Below, piece after piece: positions 10,637 through 19,648 of a DNA stretch of 64,000 nucleotides. Source of the stretch: JAAYDI01 sp052034005 (GTDB taxonomy: Bacteria; Planctomycetota; Planctomycetia; Pirellulales; Pirellulaceae). A program made the translations under genes and the position numbers. Each line of letters begins with the position of its first letter. The stretch's first letter is position 1. The stretch is from assembly GCA_052034005.1 (NCBI GenBank), contig JBPOJB010000033.1:26472-90471 (forward strand), given 5' to 3'. The notes below the pieces were generated by a model. That model searched no databases. It worked only from the letters and a program-made list of their open reading frames with translations, and was not told the DNA's origin.

Positions 10637-11722
10637 ATGTCCGGCCAGGTCCCCATGCGCGGTTGTCTCCGACGGTGGTTCGTCGTGGTATCTCTAGCGG
10701 AGCTGGCGCTGGCGACCGGATTGTACGCTCAGCCGGCGCGTGAGCACGTTTTTCTCCCGCCGACGCGCGGTGCCACGGCGCTCTCGGCCTTCATCGATGC
10801 CCAGTCGCGCTTGATTGCAGCGCAGGGCGACTTCCTCGAATCAGCGGCCATTGCCCGGCGCCACCATGCGGCCGCCGCCGCTCAGGAGATCGAGAATTCC
10901 GTGGCGTGGGTCAAGGCGTATTTCGAACGGAAGGAGCTCAATCGTGCCTACCGCCAGCAGTACCATCCCAACTACATCCAGCGGTACGAGAAGGCGCAGC
11001 GGCTGAAGGAACACTTGCTGGAAGAACGTCCGGAACTAGCCACGGCCGGGGATGTCACGGCGGATCTGAACTTCATGCTGGACAAGCTGTCGAACCATGC
11101 GCTGGCCCACCAGGTCATCTTCGGCGAGCCGTCTGCGAGCGAGCGGGACGGCCGGCTGACCCAGGACGACATCCACAACCTGATCCTGACCGACGGCACC
11201 GGCAAGGGCAGCAGCGCGGTCACCTTCCGCGCGGAGCGTGGGTCGCCGCTGGAATTCGACTGGCCGTTGGTCTTCCAGGACGCCGGGTTTGATTCGGCCC
11301 GCCGGCGCTACGAGGCAGCCAAACAGGAGCTGCTGGACGGGTTCACCGTCGCCGGCACCGTCGATCCGGCGTCGTGGAACGCGATCCAAGAGGCGATCGA
11401 CGCCCTGTTCGCAGAGCTGCATCGCCAGTACCCGCCCGCACGGTTCGAGAACGACCCCCAGGAGTTCATGGTGTACAATGCCGCGCTGCGGTTCTTGAAG
11501 TCCAAAGCGAGCATGGTGTTCCAAGCGCGCATCACTGCCGACGCGGTCTACCTGACCGACAAATACATCTTCGACGGCGAGACGGTGCTGGACCTGGTGC
11601 GACACATGGCTCGGCATGGGCTGCGGTTCGCGCCGCCCGAAGGCGGCGGGAAAGGATCCTACAACCGCCTCTACATGATGATGCGGCAGCTGTACCTGGA
11701 GTTCTTCCAACAGAAGTCGTGA
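10637..11722 (+). CDS. Predicted secreted protein, function unknown
   Basis: A 361-residue protein with a signal peptide: Arg-rich n-region, hydrophobic FVVVSLAELALATGLYA, and a likely cleavage after LYAQ. The mature part is alpha-helical and rich in Tyr/Arg/Glu, without membrane segments or a motif I recognise. In-frame ATGs exist at 10616, 10637 and 10655. I choose 10637 because CAGGTGAA lies about nine bases upstream. It sits between the J-like gene and the FHA gene, with a 12-base gap to the latter, so it probably belongs to the same transcription unit and acts outside the cytoplasmic membrane. Confidence 0.75.
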   Translation: MSGQVPMRGCLRRWFVVVSLAELALATGLYAQPAREHVFLPPTRGATALSAFIDAQSRLIAAQGDFLESAAIARRHHAAAAAQEIENSVAWVKAYFERKELNRAYRQQYHPNYIQRYEKAQRLKEHLLEERPELATAGDVTADLNFMLDKLSNHALAHQVIFGEPSASERDGRLTQDDIHNLILTDGTGKGSSAVTFRAERGSPLEFDWPLVFQDAGFDSARRRYEAAKQELLDGFTVAGTVDPASWNAIQEAIDALFAELHRQYPPARFENDPQEFMVYNAALRFLKSKASMVFQARITADAVYLTDKYIFDGETVLDLVRHMARHGLRFAPPEGGGKGSYNRLYMMMRQLYLEFFQQKS

Positions 11723-11734
11723 TCATTTGCGAGG

Positions 11735-13507
11735 ATGACCTGGGCGGACACAAAGATGCCAACAGACGCCGAACGCTCGCCTGTACCGCACGCGACCATC
11801 GCATTGCGATTCCTGTCCGGCAGCGGACTGGGCCAGTGTCACTACGTGACCGGGGACTGTGTCACGGTGGGGACCGATCCGACCTGTGACCTGCGCATCG
11901 CAGCCGGCGATTGTGACACGGGCCAGCGGTGCTGTGTGCAGATCCTGACGTCGCCCTCCGGATGGTACCTGAACAACCTGGGCTCCTCCACTGTGGCCAT
12001 CAACCATTCGATCGCGGCGGGCGAGACGAGGCTCAAGTCGGGCGATGTGATCCGGTTGTCGCTGGCCGGTCCCGATATGATGTTCTCGGTGGTGGCCGAG
12101 GAGGACCGGCGTTCGCTGGCGGGCAGGCCGATCGTGGCGGACCGGGATCCGTTGCCGCCAACGAGCGGACCGGCTCCGCCGGAAATGCAACGCGCCGCGT
12201 CGGACAAGTCGCGCACGCCCTTGCATCTCGGGGCGGGCGTCGTGGCCCTGGCGCTGGTTTCGCTCATGGTCGTAGCCCTGGCGCTGATCGTCTCGGCGAT
12301 GCGTTCGAGGACCATGCCGGCCGAGGAAGAAGCGGCTGCGAAGGACTCTGCCACGAAGGCCGTGGCGGTTGCGACGCTGAGCGTGCAGAGCATCCCGGAG
12401 CAGCTGGTCGACAAGGGCCGACGCTGGGAGCTGGATCTGTCCGAGTATGTGTCGCCGGCTCAGCCCGATGCGTATCAATTCCGACCGGTGGGCCACCTGC
12501 CACTCGGGATGCAGCTGGACGCGGAGTCGGGCAGAGTGAGTTGGACGCCGGGCGAGTCGCAGGCGCCGGGGTCGTATGCCGTGGAGTTCGAAGTGCGGTC
12601 CAAGGCCGCGGATGCTGTGCAGACCGCAGCCTTCACGCTGCAGGTCCGGGCGGTCGACACGCCTCCGGCGGCGGCACCGCCGGATCCGAAACCAGTTGTC
12701 CGGCAGCCGCCGGCGGATCCGGAACCAGGCGTTCAGCAGCCGCCGCCGCCGACGACGCAGTGGGCAGACGCTTTGTACCTCTTGGTGATCGAAGAGCCGA
12801 TGTCGGGCACCGTGTTCCCGTTCGCCGTCGGGTTCGCGGTGCGTGACGACCTGTTGCTGACCAGCGGGGTGGTTGTGCAGGAGCTCGCTCAGGCGCGCGA
12901 CAAGGGTCGGGCCGTGTTCGCGATCAACTGTGTGTCCCAGGATCAAGCGGATGTCACGGCCTTGTATCTGCATCCGGATTTCCTGTCGTTGCAGGACCGT
13001 CCGGAGGAGCAGCTTTACCGTGACATCGGGGCTGTGCAGCTCTCCGACGGAAAGCACTCGGTGGCGCCGCTGGCTCGAGCCGCCGACGCAACGTCGTTTG
13101 AACAAGGTGCGCCGCTGGAGTGTGTAACGCCGGAATTTGAAGCCGAGCCGCTCACGAAGTTCGACAACATCGCGCCGAGCCGCCACGCGGCCAAGATCTA
13201 CATGGTGACGCGCGGGGGCGGCGCCGGCTTGCCGCCCGAGTCGCGCCCCAGGCTCCTGGCGCTGATCGGTACGCTGCCCAAGAACGCATACGGGAGCCCA
13301 ATCATCGACGCGCGGGGCCAGGTGGTCGCCGTGTATGTGGAGAAGGCGGACTTGTCGGACAACAAGTCGTTGGCCGGTCTGGCCGACCGATACCATTACG
13401 CACTCTGCCTGGACGCCGTGGCGGGGCTGCTGGAGGGCGACGGCCTGGACGCCTGGCGCCTGAAGCCCCGGACGGCTGCCCAGGATGGGCCTTCTGAGAG
13501 GCCGTGA
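11735..13507 (+). CDS. FHA-domain membrane protein with degenerate trypsin-like domain
   Basis: A 590-residue protein. Residues about 22-120 form an FHA-like phosphopeptide-binding domain. A membrane helix lies at about 165-189, then an Ig-like cadherin-type domain (about 215-307, with LPLGMQLDAESGRVSWTPG), a Pro-rich linker, and a C-terminal trypsin-like fold (about 343-540). In that fold the His of the usual TNAHV motif is replaced (LLLTSGVVV, Val379). The Asp strand DIGAVQL is kept (Asp430). The Ser position in the terminal NAYGSPI motif is Tyr519, so the domain is probably not a protease. A second possible start is ATG 11756. The stop overlaps the Hsp70 start (TGATG). Confidence 0.8.
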   Translation: MTWADTKMPTDAERSPVPHATIALRFLSGSGLGQCHYVTGDCVTVGTDPTCDLRIAAGDCDTGQRCCVQILTSPSGWYLNNLGSSTVAINHSIAAGETRLKSGDVIRLSLAGPDMMFSVVAEEDRRSLAGRPIVADRDPLPPTSGPAPPEMQRAASDKSRTPLHLGAGVVALALVSLMVVALALIVSAMRSRTMPAEEEAAAKDSATKAVAVATLSVQSIPEQLVDKGRRWELDLSEYVSPAQPDAYQFRPVGHLPLGMQLDAESGRVSWTPGESQAPGSYAVEFEVRSKAADAVQTAAFTLQVRAVDTPPAAAPPDPKPVVRQPPADPEPGVQQPPPPTTQWADALYLLVIEEPMSGTVFPFAVGFAVRDDLLLTSGVVVQELAQARDKGRAVFAINCVSQDQADVTALYLHPDFLSLQDRPEEQLYRDIGAVQLSDGKHSVAPLARAADATSFEQGAPLECVTPEFEAEPLTKFDNIAPSRHAAKIYMVTRGGGAGLPPESRPRLLALIGTLPKNAYGSPIIDARGQVVAVYVEKADLSDNKSLAGLADRYHYALCLDAVAGLLEGDGLDAWRLKPRTAAQDGPSERP

Positions 13508-15468
13508 TGGCACCACTTGCGCAACCAACCCGGCATGCTCCTGTTGGCATCGACCTGGGAACCACGTTCTCGGTGGTGGCCTTCCTCGATGACACCGGCC
13601 GGCCGGAGGTGATCCCGAACGAGTTCGGGGAACACCTTACGCCCAGCGCGGTGTTGTTTCACGACGGCAAGATGCTGGTGGGTCATGAGGCGGTCCGGCG
13701 TTTGACGGACTATCCGGCCGGCTATGCCGATTGCTTCAAGCGGGACATCGGGGACGCGTCGTACCGGGAGAAGCTCTTGGGCGTCGACATTCCGCCGGAG
13801 ATCTTGAGCGGATTCGTGCTGCGCCACCTCAAGTCGTATGCCGATCGGCGGTTGGGCGGCATCGAGCAGGCGGTGGTGACGGTCCCGGCGTTCTTCGACG
13901 AGACGCGTCGGCAGAGCACGTTCGAGGCGGCCCGGTTGGCCCACTTGGGCGTGCTGGACATCATCAACGAACCGACCGCCGCGGCCATCGCCTACGCGCT
14001 CGAATCCGGGCTCCTCGAGCTGGACCGCGGTTTCTCGCGGCCCGAGAACCTGCTGGTCTACGATTTGGGTGGCGGGACGTTCGATGCCACGGTCCTGCGC
14101 GTGGATGGCTGGACGATGCGCGCGCTGGCGACCGACGGCGATGTCCGCCTGGGTGGACGCGATTGCGACGAGCGGCTCGTGGAGTACCTCGCCGAGCGCT
14201 TCCTGGACCAGCACGGGTTGGATCCGCGCGTGGATCCGGTGGAGTGTGCGCGGCTGTGGACCGCGGCGGAGCACGCCAAGCACGTCCTGTCCGTGGTGCC
14301 GATGACCAGCGTCCCGATCCGTTTCGCGGGCCTGGATGTGCGGGTGGAAGTGACGCGCCAGGACATCGAGCGCCTGTGTGCGGACCTGATAGCGCGGACC
14401 GAGACCACGCTCCGGCAGGTGGTCGAGGCGGCCGACCTGGGCTGGCCGGACATCAGCCGGATCCTGCTGGTGGGCGGCGCGACGCGGATGCCGATCGTGA
14501 CGGACATGATCTGGCGACTGACCGGCAAGCGTCCGGAAGCGACCTTGTTGCCGGACGAGATGGTGGCGCGCGGGGCGGCCATTTATGCCGGGATGCTGTG
14601 CAAGACGGGTGGTGGTTCGGTCCTGGACCGGCTCAGCCTCGTCAATGTCAACTCGCACTCACTCGGCATCGTCGGGCGTGAGCGGCGGACGCGCAGGCTG
14701 GTCAACACCGTGCTGATCCCGCGCAACACGCCGCTCCCGGCGCGTGCCCGCAGGGCGTTTCCGCTCGCGCGGGCCGGGCAGCGGCACGTGTCGATTCCCA
14801 TTGTCGAAGGCGAAGCCCGGCAGCCGAACGAGTGCGTCCGGCTGGGCAAGTGCAGAATCGACGACTTGCCGGACGATCTGCCGCCCGGGACGAAGGTGGT
14901 CGTGGATTTCACGCTCGACGCCAGCGGGCTGATCACCGTCTCGGCGGCAGTCCCGGGTTCGCGGCGCGGTGCGCGGGTCCAAGTGACGCGTGCCCGGGCG
15001 CGTGACTTCGGGTCTTTGGACGCCTGGTGCGCCCAGCTCAGCGTTCTGACGAGCACCGCGGCCGGGTCTGTGGTTCCAGGCCCGCGGCCAACCACGCAGG
15101 AGTCGCTGCTCAGAGAGCTGGACGAGCAATACGCCCGGCTGGGCCAGACGGCGCTGTGGAATTCGGTCCCGCAGTTGATCGCGAACGAGAAGCAGGAAGC
15201 CGTGCGCACGTTCCGCGAGCTGGAGGAGGCCCAGAAGGCTGTCGCGGCGGCCGAGACGCGTCAGGGCCGGACGACGAACAGGGCGGAACGCATCGCGGCC
15301 AGTTCGGAGCTGGCGCGCTGCAAGGCCCGCGTGCGGGAACTGCAGAAACGCTACGATCACCTGCTGATCGTCCTCGGGCGCCTGGTCATGACGCACCAGA
15401 TCGTCCTGCCCGAGTCCGTCGAGATCGTGCACCGCATCGCGCGGATCAAGGCTGAGTTCTCGAGCTGA
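13507..15468 (+). CDS. Hsp70 (DnaK-like) chaperone paralogue
   Basis: A 653-residue Hsp70 family ATPase. The phosphate-1 motif is GIDLGTTFSVV, then NEPTAAAIAYAL, the phosphate-2 motif LLVYDLGGGTFDATVL and the adenosine motif ILLVGGATRMP. A shorter substrate domain follows (about 390-510), and the C-terminus is a coiled coil rather than the usual DnaK lid and tail. It is therefore a paralogue and not the housekeeping dnaK; neither grpE nor dnaJ is adjacent. Start ATG 13507 overlaps the preceding stop as TGATG; GTG 13504 is an alternative. Coupling to the FHA protein and proximity to the J-like protein suggest that these genes work together. Confidence 0.88.
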   Translation: MAPLAQPTRHAPVGIDLGTTFSVVAFLDDTGRPEVIPNEFGEHLTPSAVLFHDGKMLVGHEAVRRLTDYPAGYADCFKRDIGDASYREKLLGVDIPPEILSGFVLRHLKSYADRRLGGIEQAVVTVPAFFDETRRQSTFEAARLAHLGVLDIINEPTAAAIAYALESGLLELDRGFSRPENLLVYDLGGGTFDATVLRVDGWTMRALATDGDVRLGGRDCDERLVEYLAERFLDQHGLDPRVDPVECARLWTAAEHAKHVLSVVPMTSVPIRFAGLDVRVEVTRQDIERLCADLIARTETTLRQVVEAADLGWPDISRILLVGGATRMPIVTDMIWRLTGKRPEATLLPDEMVARGAAIYAGMLCKTGGGSVLDRLSLVNVNSHSLGIVGRERRTRRLVNTVLIPRNTPLPARARRAFPLARAGQRHVSIPIVEGEARQPNECVRLGKCRIDDLPDDLPPGTKVVVDFTLDASGLITVSAAVPGSRRGARVQVTRARARDFGSLDAWCAQLSVLTSTAAGSVVPGPRPTTQESLLRELDEQYARLGQTALWNSVPQLIANEKQEAVRTFRELEEAQKAVAAAETRQGRTTNRAERIAASSELARCKARVRELQKRYDHLLIVLGRLVMTHQIVLPESVEIVHRIARIKAEFSS

Positions 15469-15577
15469 ATCGCTCGGCCCGCCACTCTGCCGCCGCCGCC
15501 CGCGCGCTGGTTGACGCGCGCCCGCGGCGGGCATATACTCGGCCCGCACTGTGGCTGGACAACCGGGAGGACTTGCG

Positions 15578-17188
15578 ATGCTGTGGCAGACGAATCGAGC
15601 GTGGGCGCGGGCGGGCGTGTTGGCTGTCGGACTCATGTTGTGCCTGGTTGGTGTGCGCGCGCAGGCTCAAACGATGGAGCAGCTCGCCAGGCCGAAGGAC
15701 GGCCGGAGCATGCGCTCTACCTCCACGGCCGTGGACGAGCACGGGAACTATCTGTCCGACAACTCGGACAACTCGCGCGTGGCCTCGGGCGCGAAGAAAG
15801 TCGTCCTCGACGCGAAGGGGCCGGGTGTTGTGACCCACATGTGGTTCACGTTCCTCGGGCCGGAGCGGCAGGCGTGGGCGCCCGAAGGGTCCGCCAACCA
15901 CCAGGAGATCCTGCTGCGCGTGTTCTACGACGACCAGCCGGAGCCGGCGATCGACGTGCCGCTGGGCGATTTCTTCGCGAATTGCTTCGGCAAACGCACC
16001 GAAGTGATCAGCGTGCCCGTGGTCGTCGAGGACGCCGATTCGTACAACTGCTTCTGGCACATGCCGTTCCGCCAGGCGATCCGCATCGAAGTGGTCAATC
16101 AGAGCAAGAAACAGCTGAACCTGCTGTACTACAACATCGATTGGATCAAGAAGGACCAGTTGCCACCAGACACGCCGTATTTCTACGCGCGCTATCATCA
16201 GGAGTATCCCGTCAAGTCCGGCGCGGACTACGTCATCCTCGACACGCAGGGCAAGGGGCACTACGTGGGTACCGTGCTCGCCGTGCGCTCCCGCAGCCCC
16301 TCCTGGTTCGGGGAAGGCGATGAGAAGATCTACATCGATGGCGAATCGACGCCGTCGATCTGGGGCACCGGGACGGAGGACTATTTCCTGTCCGCCTGGG
16401 GCCTGCAAACGACCAGCACGCCGTATTTCGGCACGCCTTATTTCGACCAGTGGGGAATCGTCGGCGGCCACACCTCGGCCTACCGGTGGCATATTCATGA
16501 CTCGATCGTGTTCCAGAAGTCGATCAAGGTGACCCTCGAACACTTCGGATGGATCTCGACCGATGAGAACCCGGAAGGGAAGCGCCACAGTTGGAACGAG
16601 CGGGAAGACGATTTTGCCAGCGTCGCGTTCTGGTACCAGACCGGCCAGCCGACGCCGGCCGAGCCGGTGCCGGATGCGGCCGAACGAACGCTGCCCAACC
16701 TGGACCTCATCACGCCCGCGAAGCGCTTCACCGGCGCTGCACACCACGGGCAGGGCGCCTGCTCGGTGCAAAGCAACCTGGCTTTCTACCCGGATGGCCA
16801 GCTGTTCTATCAGCCGACGCAAGCCGCGGATGCGTGGGTCGAGATCCCGTTGACCGTCGCGCAGCACGAACCGCGCCGCCTGCTGCTGGCCGTCACCCGC
16901 GCCGACGATTACGGCATCTACCAGGCCTATCTCAACGGCGTCAAGATCGGCAGGCCGTTCGACCTGTTCGCCCGCAAGGTGTCCGAGTGGGAGATCCACC
17001 TGCTGGACTTCTGGCCGGAGCCGGGCGACTACACGCTGCGGCTGAAATGCGTGGGGAAGAACCCGCAGTCTCAGGGGTATTACCTGGGGCTGGAATCGGT
17101 GCGGTTGCGCGAGCGCCGACCGCGCGTCAAGCAGTGGGGACGCGACAAGGACAAAGACTGGAAGACCGAACCGATCCTGTACGACTGA
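15578..17188 (+). CDS. DUF2961/GH172 family glycoside hydrolase, secreted
   Basis: A 536-residue protein with a signal peptide (VLAVGLMLCLVGVRAQA) and a DUF2961 catalytic domain. The family, now GH172, contains alpha-fructofuranosidases and D-arabinofuranosidases. The core reads WFGEGDEK and then GTGTEDYF. Glu246 and Glu267 are 21 residues apart, the spacing I recall for the published GH172 catalytic pair. A C-terminal beta domain (about 400-520) may be carbohydrate-binding. The ATG at 15578 has GGGAGG eight bases upstream. It is related to the gene at 41758. The substrate cannot be inferred beyond a furanosidic sugar. Confidence 0.85.
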   Translation: MLWQTNRAWARAGVLAVGLMLCLVGVRAQAQTMEQLARPKDGRSMRSTSTAVDEHGNYLSDNSDNSRVASGAKKVVLDAKGPGVVTHMWFTFLGPERQAWAPEGSANHQEILLRVFYDDQPEPAIDVPLGDFFANCFGKRTEVISVPVVVEDADSYNCFWHMPFRQAIRIEVVNQSKKQLNLLYYNIDWIKKDQLPPDTPYFYARYHQEYPVKSGADYVILDTQGKGHYVGTVLAVRSRSPSWFGEGDEKIYIDGESTPSIWGTGTEDYFLSAWGLQTTSTPYFGTPYFDQWGIVGGHTSAYRWHIHDSIVFQKSIKVTLEHFGWISTDENPEGKRHSWNEREDDFASVAFWYQTGQPTPAEPVPDAAERTLPNLDLITPAKRFTGAAHHGQGACSVQSNLAFYPDGQLFYQPTQAADAWVEIPLTVAQHEPRRLLLAVTRADDYGIYQAYLNGVKIGRPFDLFARKVSEWEIHLLDFWPEPGDYTLRLKCVGKNPQSQGYYLGLESVRLRERRPRVKQWGRDKDKDWKTEPILYD

Positions 17189-17203
17189 CGCTCCGCGCGC
17201 CGA

Positions 17204-18121
17204 TCACGGCTGGCGTTTCTCGCGCATCCGCCGCGAGTATTGTTCCAGAATCCGCCGCTCCCGGCCGCTGAGACTCTGTTCGCCCTCGCGATGCACCTTC
17301 TCCAGGATGCGGTCGGCTTCCCTGTCCAGCGTGACTTCGTCGGTGTCGGGTCGGTGAATCCGCAGCCGCGAGCCCCGCCGCGGCCAGCTCCGGGGCCACC
17401 GCCACGGGCCGCGCGCGGACAGCCCGCGGGTGAACCGCCAGCCGAACCGCGCATAGAAATAGGCGAACGCCGCGCCGCCGAGGTGCGCTTGCCACGCCAC
17501 ATGCGTCTCCGTGCCCCTGACCGCATTGAGCAGATCAAGACCGATCACGATGACCCCAACCACCCAGGCCGGCATGGCGAACAAGCCCCAGAAGTAAACG
17601 GTCTGGCGGGGGTAGTACAGCACGTACAGAATGAAAACCGCCGTGACGCCGCCCGATGCACCGACCATCCCCGCCGCGCCGACCGGCAGCGCACGGCCCG
17701 CCCCCAGAGCCCAGACATTCACGATGGCCAGCCACGCCAGGCCCGCACCCACAATGGCCGCGAGATAGAAACACAGGAACTCGCGTCGGCCAAGCCGCAG
17801 TTCGACCATCCGGCCGAACATCCACAGCACGAACATGTTGATGGCCACGTGCCAGATGTTCACGTCGATCGATGCGTGGGCGAAACCGTACGACAGCAGG
17901 TTCCAGACCTCCCACGGGTGCCTGTACAGGTTGGGCTTCAATGCCAGGAAAGAACTCAACCAATGGCTCTGCTGTCCCACCATCGGCGGCGTGAACAGGT
18001 CGATCAGGGCGATTGCCACCGTGATGATCACCAGCTGAGTGACCATCATCCGGGGGCCGCCCGCACGCCGGTACCCCCGCAGATCGTCCGCCTGGTAGTA
18101 GTTGCGATCGTAGATCCCCAT
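17204..18121 (-). CDS. Rhomboid family intramembrane serine protease
   Basis: A 305-residue protein with six or seven membrane helices. Catalytic Ser156 lies in GASGG and catalytic His213 in AHLGG, and WHVAINM carries the His-x3-Asn motif of the second helix. It should cleave membrane proteins within the bilayer. A hydrophilic, Arg-rich C-terminal tail of about 70 residues follows. It is convergent with the GH172 gene, with a 15-base gap. A second rhomboid of different architecture is at 57568. Substrate unknown. Confidence 0.9.
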   Translation of the reverse strand: MGIYDRNYYQADDLRGYRRAGGPRMMVTQLVIITVAIALIDLFTPPMVGQQSHWLSSFLALKPNLYRHPWEVWNLLSYGFAHASIDVNIWHVAINMFVLWMFGRMVELRLGRREFLCFYLAAIVGAGLAWLAIVNVWALGAGRALPVGAAGMVGASGGVTAVFILYVLYYPRQTVYFWGLFAMPAWVVGVIVIGLDLLNAVRGTETHVAWQAHLGGAAFAYFYARFGWRFTRGLSARGPWRWPRSWPRRGSRLRIHRPDTDEVTLDREADRILEKVHREGEQSLSGRERRILEQYSRRMREKRQP

Positions 18122-18224
18122 GACTGTCCGCTTCCGTTCTACGTCACAATCGTCCGCAGCACCGCCTGATATCCTAGATCCGATTGAGACAATGGGCGAC
18201 CCGGTGAGTCAACGGGGGGGCCGG

Positions 18225-19385
18225 TCAGACCCCCACCTCCGCCAGGTCGTATTCTCGGAAGGCCATGGCGCCGTAGCTGATCGGGAAGTCGTCCACGGCC
18301 TCTTCTTGTGCCTGCAGGACGTCGTCGAAGCGTCGACAGAACATCTCCACGATGACCGGATCGAAATGCTCGCCCGAGTTGCATCGGATGATGGACTTCG
18401 CCTGGTTGGTCGGGTAGGCCGGTTTATAAGGCCGCACGGAGGTCAGCGCGTCGTACACATCGGCCACCGCCACGATCCGCGCCGGCAAGGGGATTTCGTC
18501 GCCTATGAGTCCGGCTGGATAGCCGGTGCCGTCGAACCGTTCGTGATGAAAGCGAGCGATCACGGCCGCCATGGCGAGGAAGCCCCCGCCCCGCAACCGC
18601 GCCACAGCTTGATCCAGGATGTTCGCGCCAATGACGGTATGCTGCTGCATCGTCTCGAACTCCTCGCGCGTGAGGCGTCCGGGTTTCAAGAGGATTTCGT
18701 CGCGGATACCGACCTTCCCGATGTCGTGCAAGGGGCTTGACCGATACAGGTCCTGCAGGAACTGGTCGCTAATCTGGTCGGCATAGGGTCCATCCTGGGC
18801 GAGTCCCTCGGCGAGGATTTGCGCGTAAGCGCGCATCCGCACCAGGTGGCCGCCCGTCTCCTGGTCGCGTGACTCGGCGACCTTGGCCAGTGTCAACACG
18901 GCCGCGTCCTGGATGGCGATGACCTCCTCCGCGTGTCGTTCTGCCAGCCTCTGGAAGCTGGAGTTGTGGGATTCGATTTCAGCCCGAATCCGAGAGACGG
19001 CGGCCGTGGCTTCTCGCAAACGGAAATGCAATGCCACACGGGCGCGGAGGTCTTGCGGGTCGAAAGGTTTGACCAGGTAGTCGTCCGCGCCGACGTTAAA
19101 CGCCCGAGACTGCTGTTCGGGTGAGGAGATCGCGGAGATCACGACGACTTGCACATTCGCTTGGCCGACTTTGATTCGGCGGCACGCTTCGTACCCGCTG
19201 ATGCCCGGCATCAGGATGTCGAGCAGCACCAGATCGGGACAGAAAGCCGGGAGGATTTCCAGCGCCTGTTCGCCGCTGGCGGCTTCCGCCAATTGATATT
19301 CGCTCTGGAGCAGACCCTGGAGCAACCGGCGAATCGCGGCATCGTCGTCGACGATCAAGATCCTCTTTCTCGGGTTGTCCTGCAT
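18225..19385 (-). CDS. Response regulator with HD-GYP domain (c-di-GMP phosphodiesterase)
   Basis: A 386-residue RpfG-type protein. REC domain (about 8-120) with phosphoacceptor Asp56 and Lys107, a helical linker, then HD-GYP (about 150-350) with His220-Asp221 in LHDIGKVG, His280-His281 and GTGYP at 286-290. All metal and signature residues are present, so c-di-GMP hydrolysis is expected. No dedicated kinase is adjacent in its own operon; the PAS kinase at 20376 lies upstream on the same strand. A structured RNA ending in an intrinsic terminator lies 70 bases upstream of the ATG, so expression may be controlled by attenuation or by an independent small RNA. Confidence 0.93.
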   Translation of the reverse strand: MQDNPRKRILIVDDDAAIRRLLQGLLQSEYQLAEAASGEQALEILPAFCPDLVLLDILMPGISGYEACRRIKVGQANVQVVVISAISSPEQQSRAFNVGADDYLVKPFDPQDLRARVALHFRLREATAAVSRIRAEIESHNSSFQRLAERHAEEVIAIQDAAVLTLAKVAESRDQETGGHLVRMRAYAQILAEGLAQDGPYADQISDQFLQDLYRSSPLHDIGKVGIRDEILLKPGRLTREEFETMQQHTVIGANILDQAVARLRGGGFLAMAAVIARFHHERFDGTGYPAGLIGDEIPLPARIVAVADVYDALTSVRPYKPAYPTNQAKSIIRCNSGEHFDPVIVEMFCRRFDDVLQAQEEAVDDFPISYGAMAFREYDLAEVGV

Positions 19386-19455
19386 AACGGGATTCTCACA
19401 TCAGCCTCGCCACATGCGCGACGCGGGGTTCGCGGCGGCGGGTTGTGGCGGCAAC

Positions 19456-19513
19456 AAAAAAAGGCACGACGGAAGCTGCCCCCAACGCTCACGGGGCTGA
19501 CTTCCGTCGTGCC
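19456..19513 (-). terminator. Intrinsic terminator (hairpin D of RNA copy 1)
   Basis: A perfect 13-bp stem (19513-19501 with 19475-19463) is extended by an inner GCCCC/GGGGC stem and followed on the minus strand by seven T (19462-19456). It ends minus-strand transcription from the kinase/regulator pair or from the RNA itself, 70 bases before the HD-GYP gene. Confidence 0.9.
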
Positions 19514-19610
19514 TTCAGCTAGCAGGCCTTGGTCCTACTCACTAAGGCGGCTCACCGGACCTCCGGTGAGCCCGTTTCAGGGCGGCTGCGAGCCGTCTGA
19601 AACTCAACAC
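19456..19610 (-). ncRNA. Candidate structured RNA, copy 1 (four hairpins plus terminator)
   Basis: Read on the minus strand there are four consecutive hairpins. A is 19603-19574 with arms GTTTCAG/CTGAAAC. B is 19572-19549 with arms GGCTCACCGG/CCGGTGAGCC. C is 19548-19511 with outer GCCTT/AAGGC and inner AGTAGG/CCTGCT. D is 19513-19463, a 13-bp stem followed by seven T. The linkers GAGTTTC, GAAACGG and CTGAAGGCAC are shared with the plus-strand element at 24300-24476. The 5' end is estimated. It lies between a response-regulator gene and the HD-GYP gene, in the direction of the latter. It does not match a c-di-GMP riboswitch or any RNA class I can name. Confidence 0.72.
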
Positions 19611-19648
19611 ACAACTCTAGCACACGGTCCGCGTCGGAGGTGAAATCC

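Noticed and set aside
19456..19610. c-di-GMP riboswitch (GEMM-I or II) upstream of the HD-GYP gene
   Set aside because: The location invites it, but the GEMM core sequences and tetraloop-receptor arrangement are not present; four serial hairpins do not fit.
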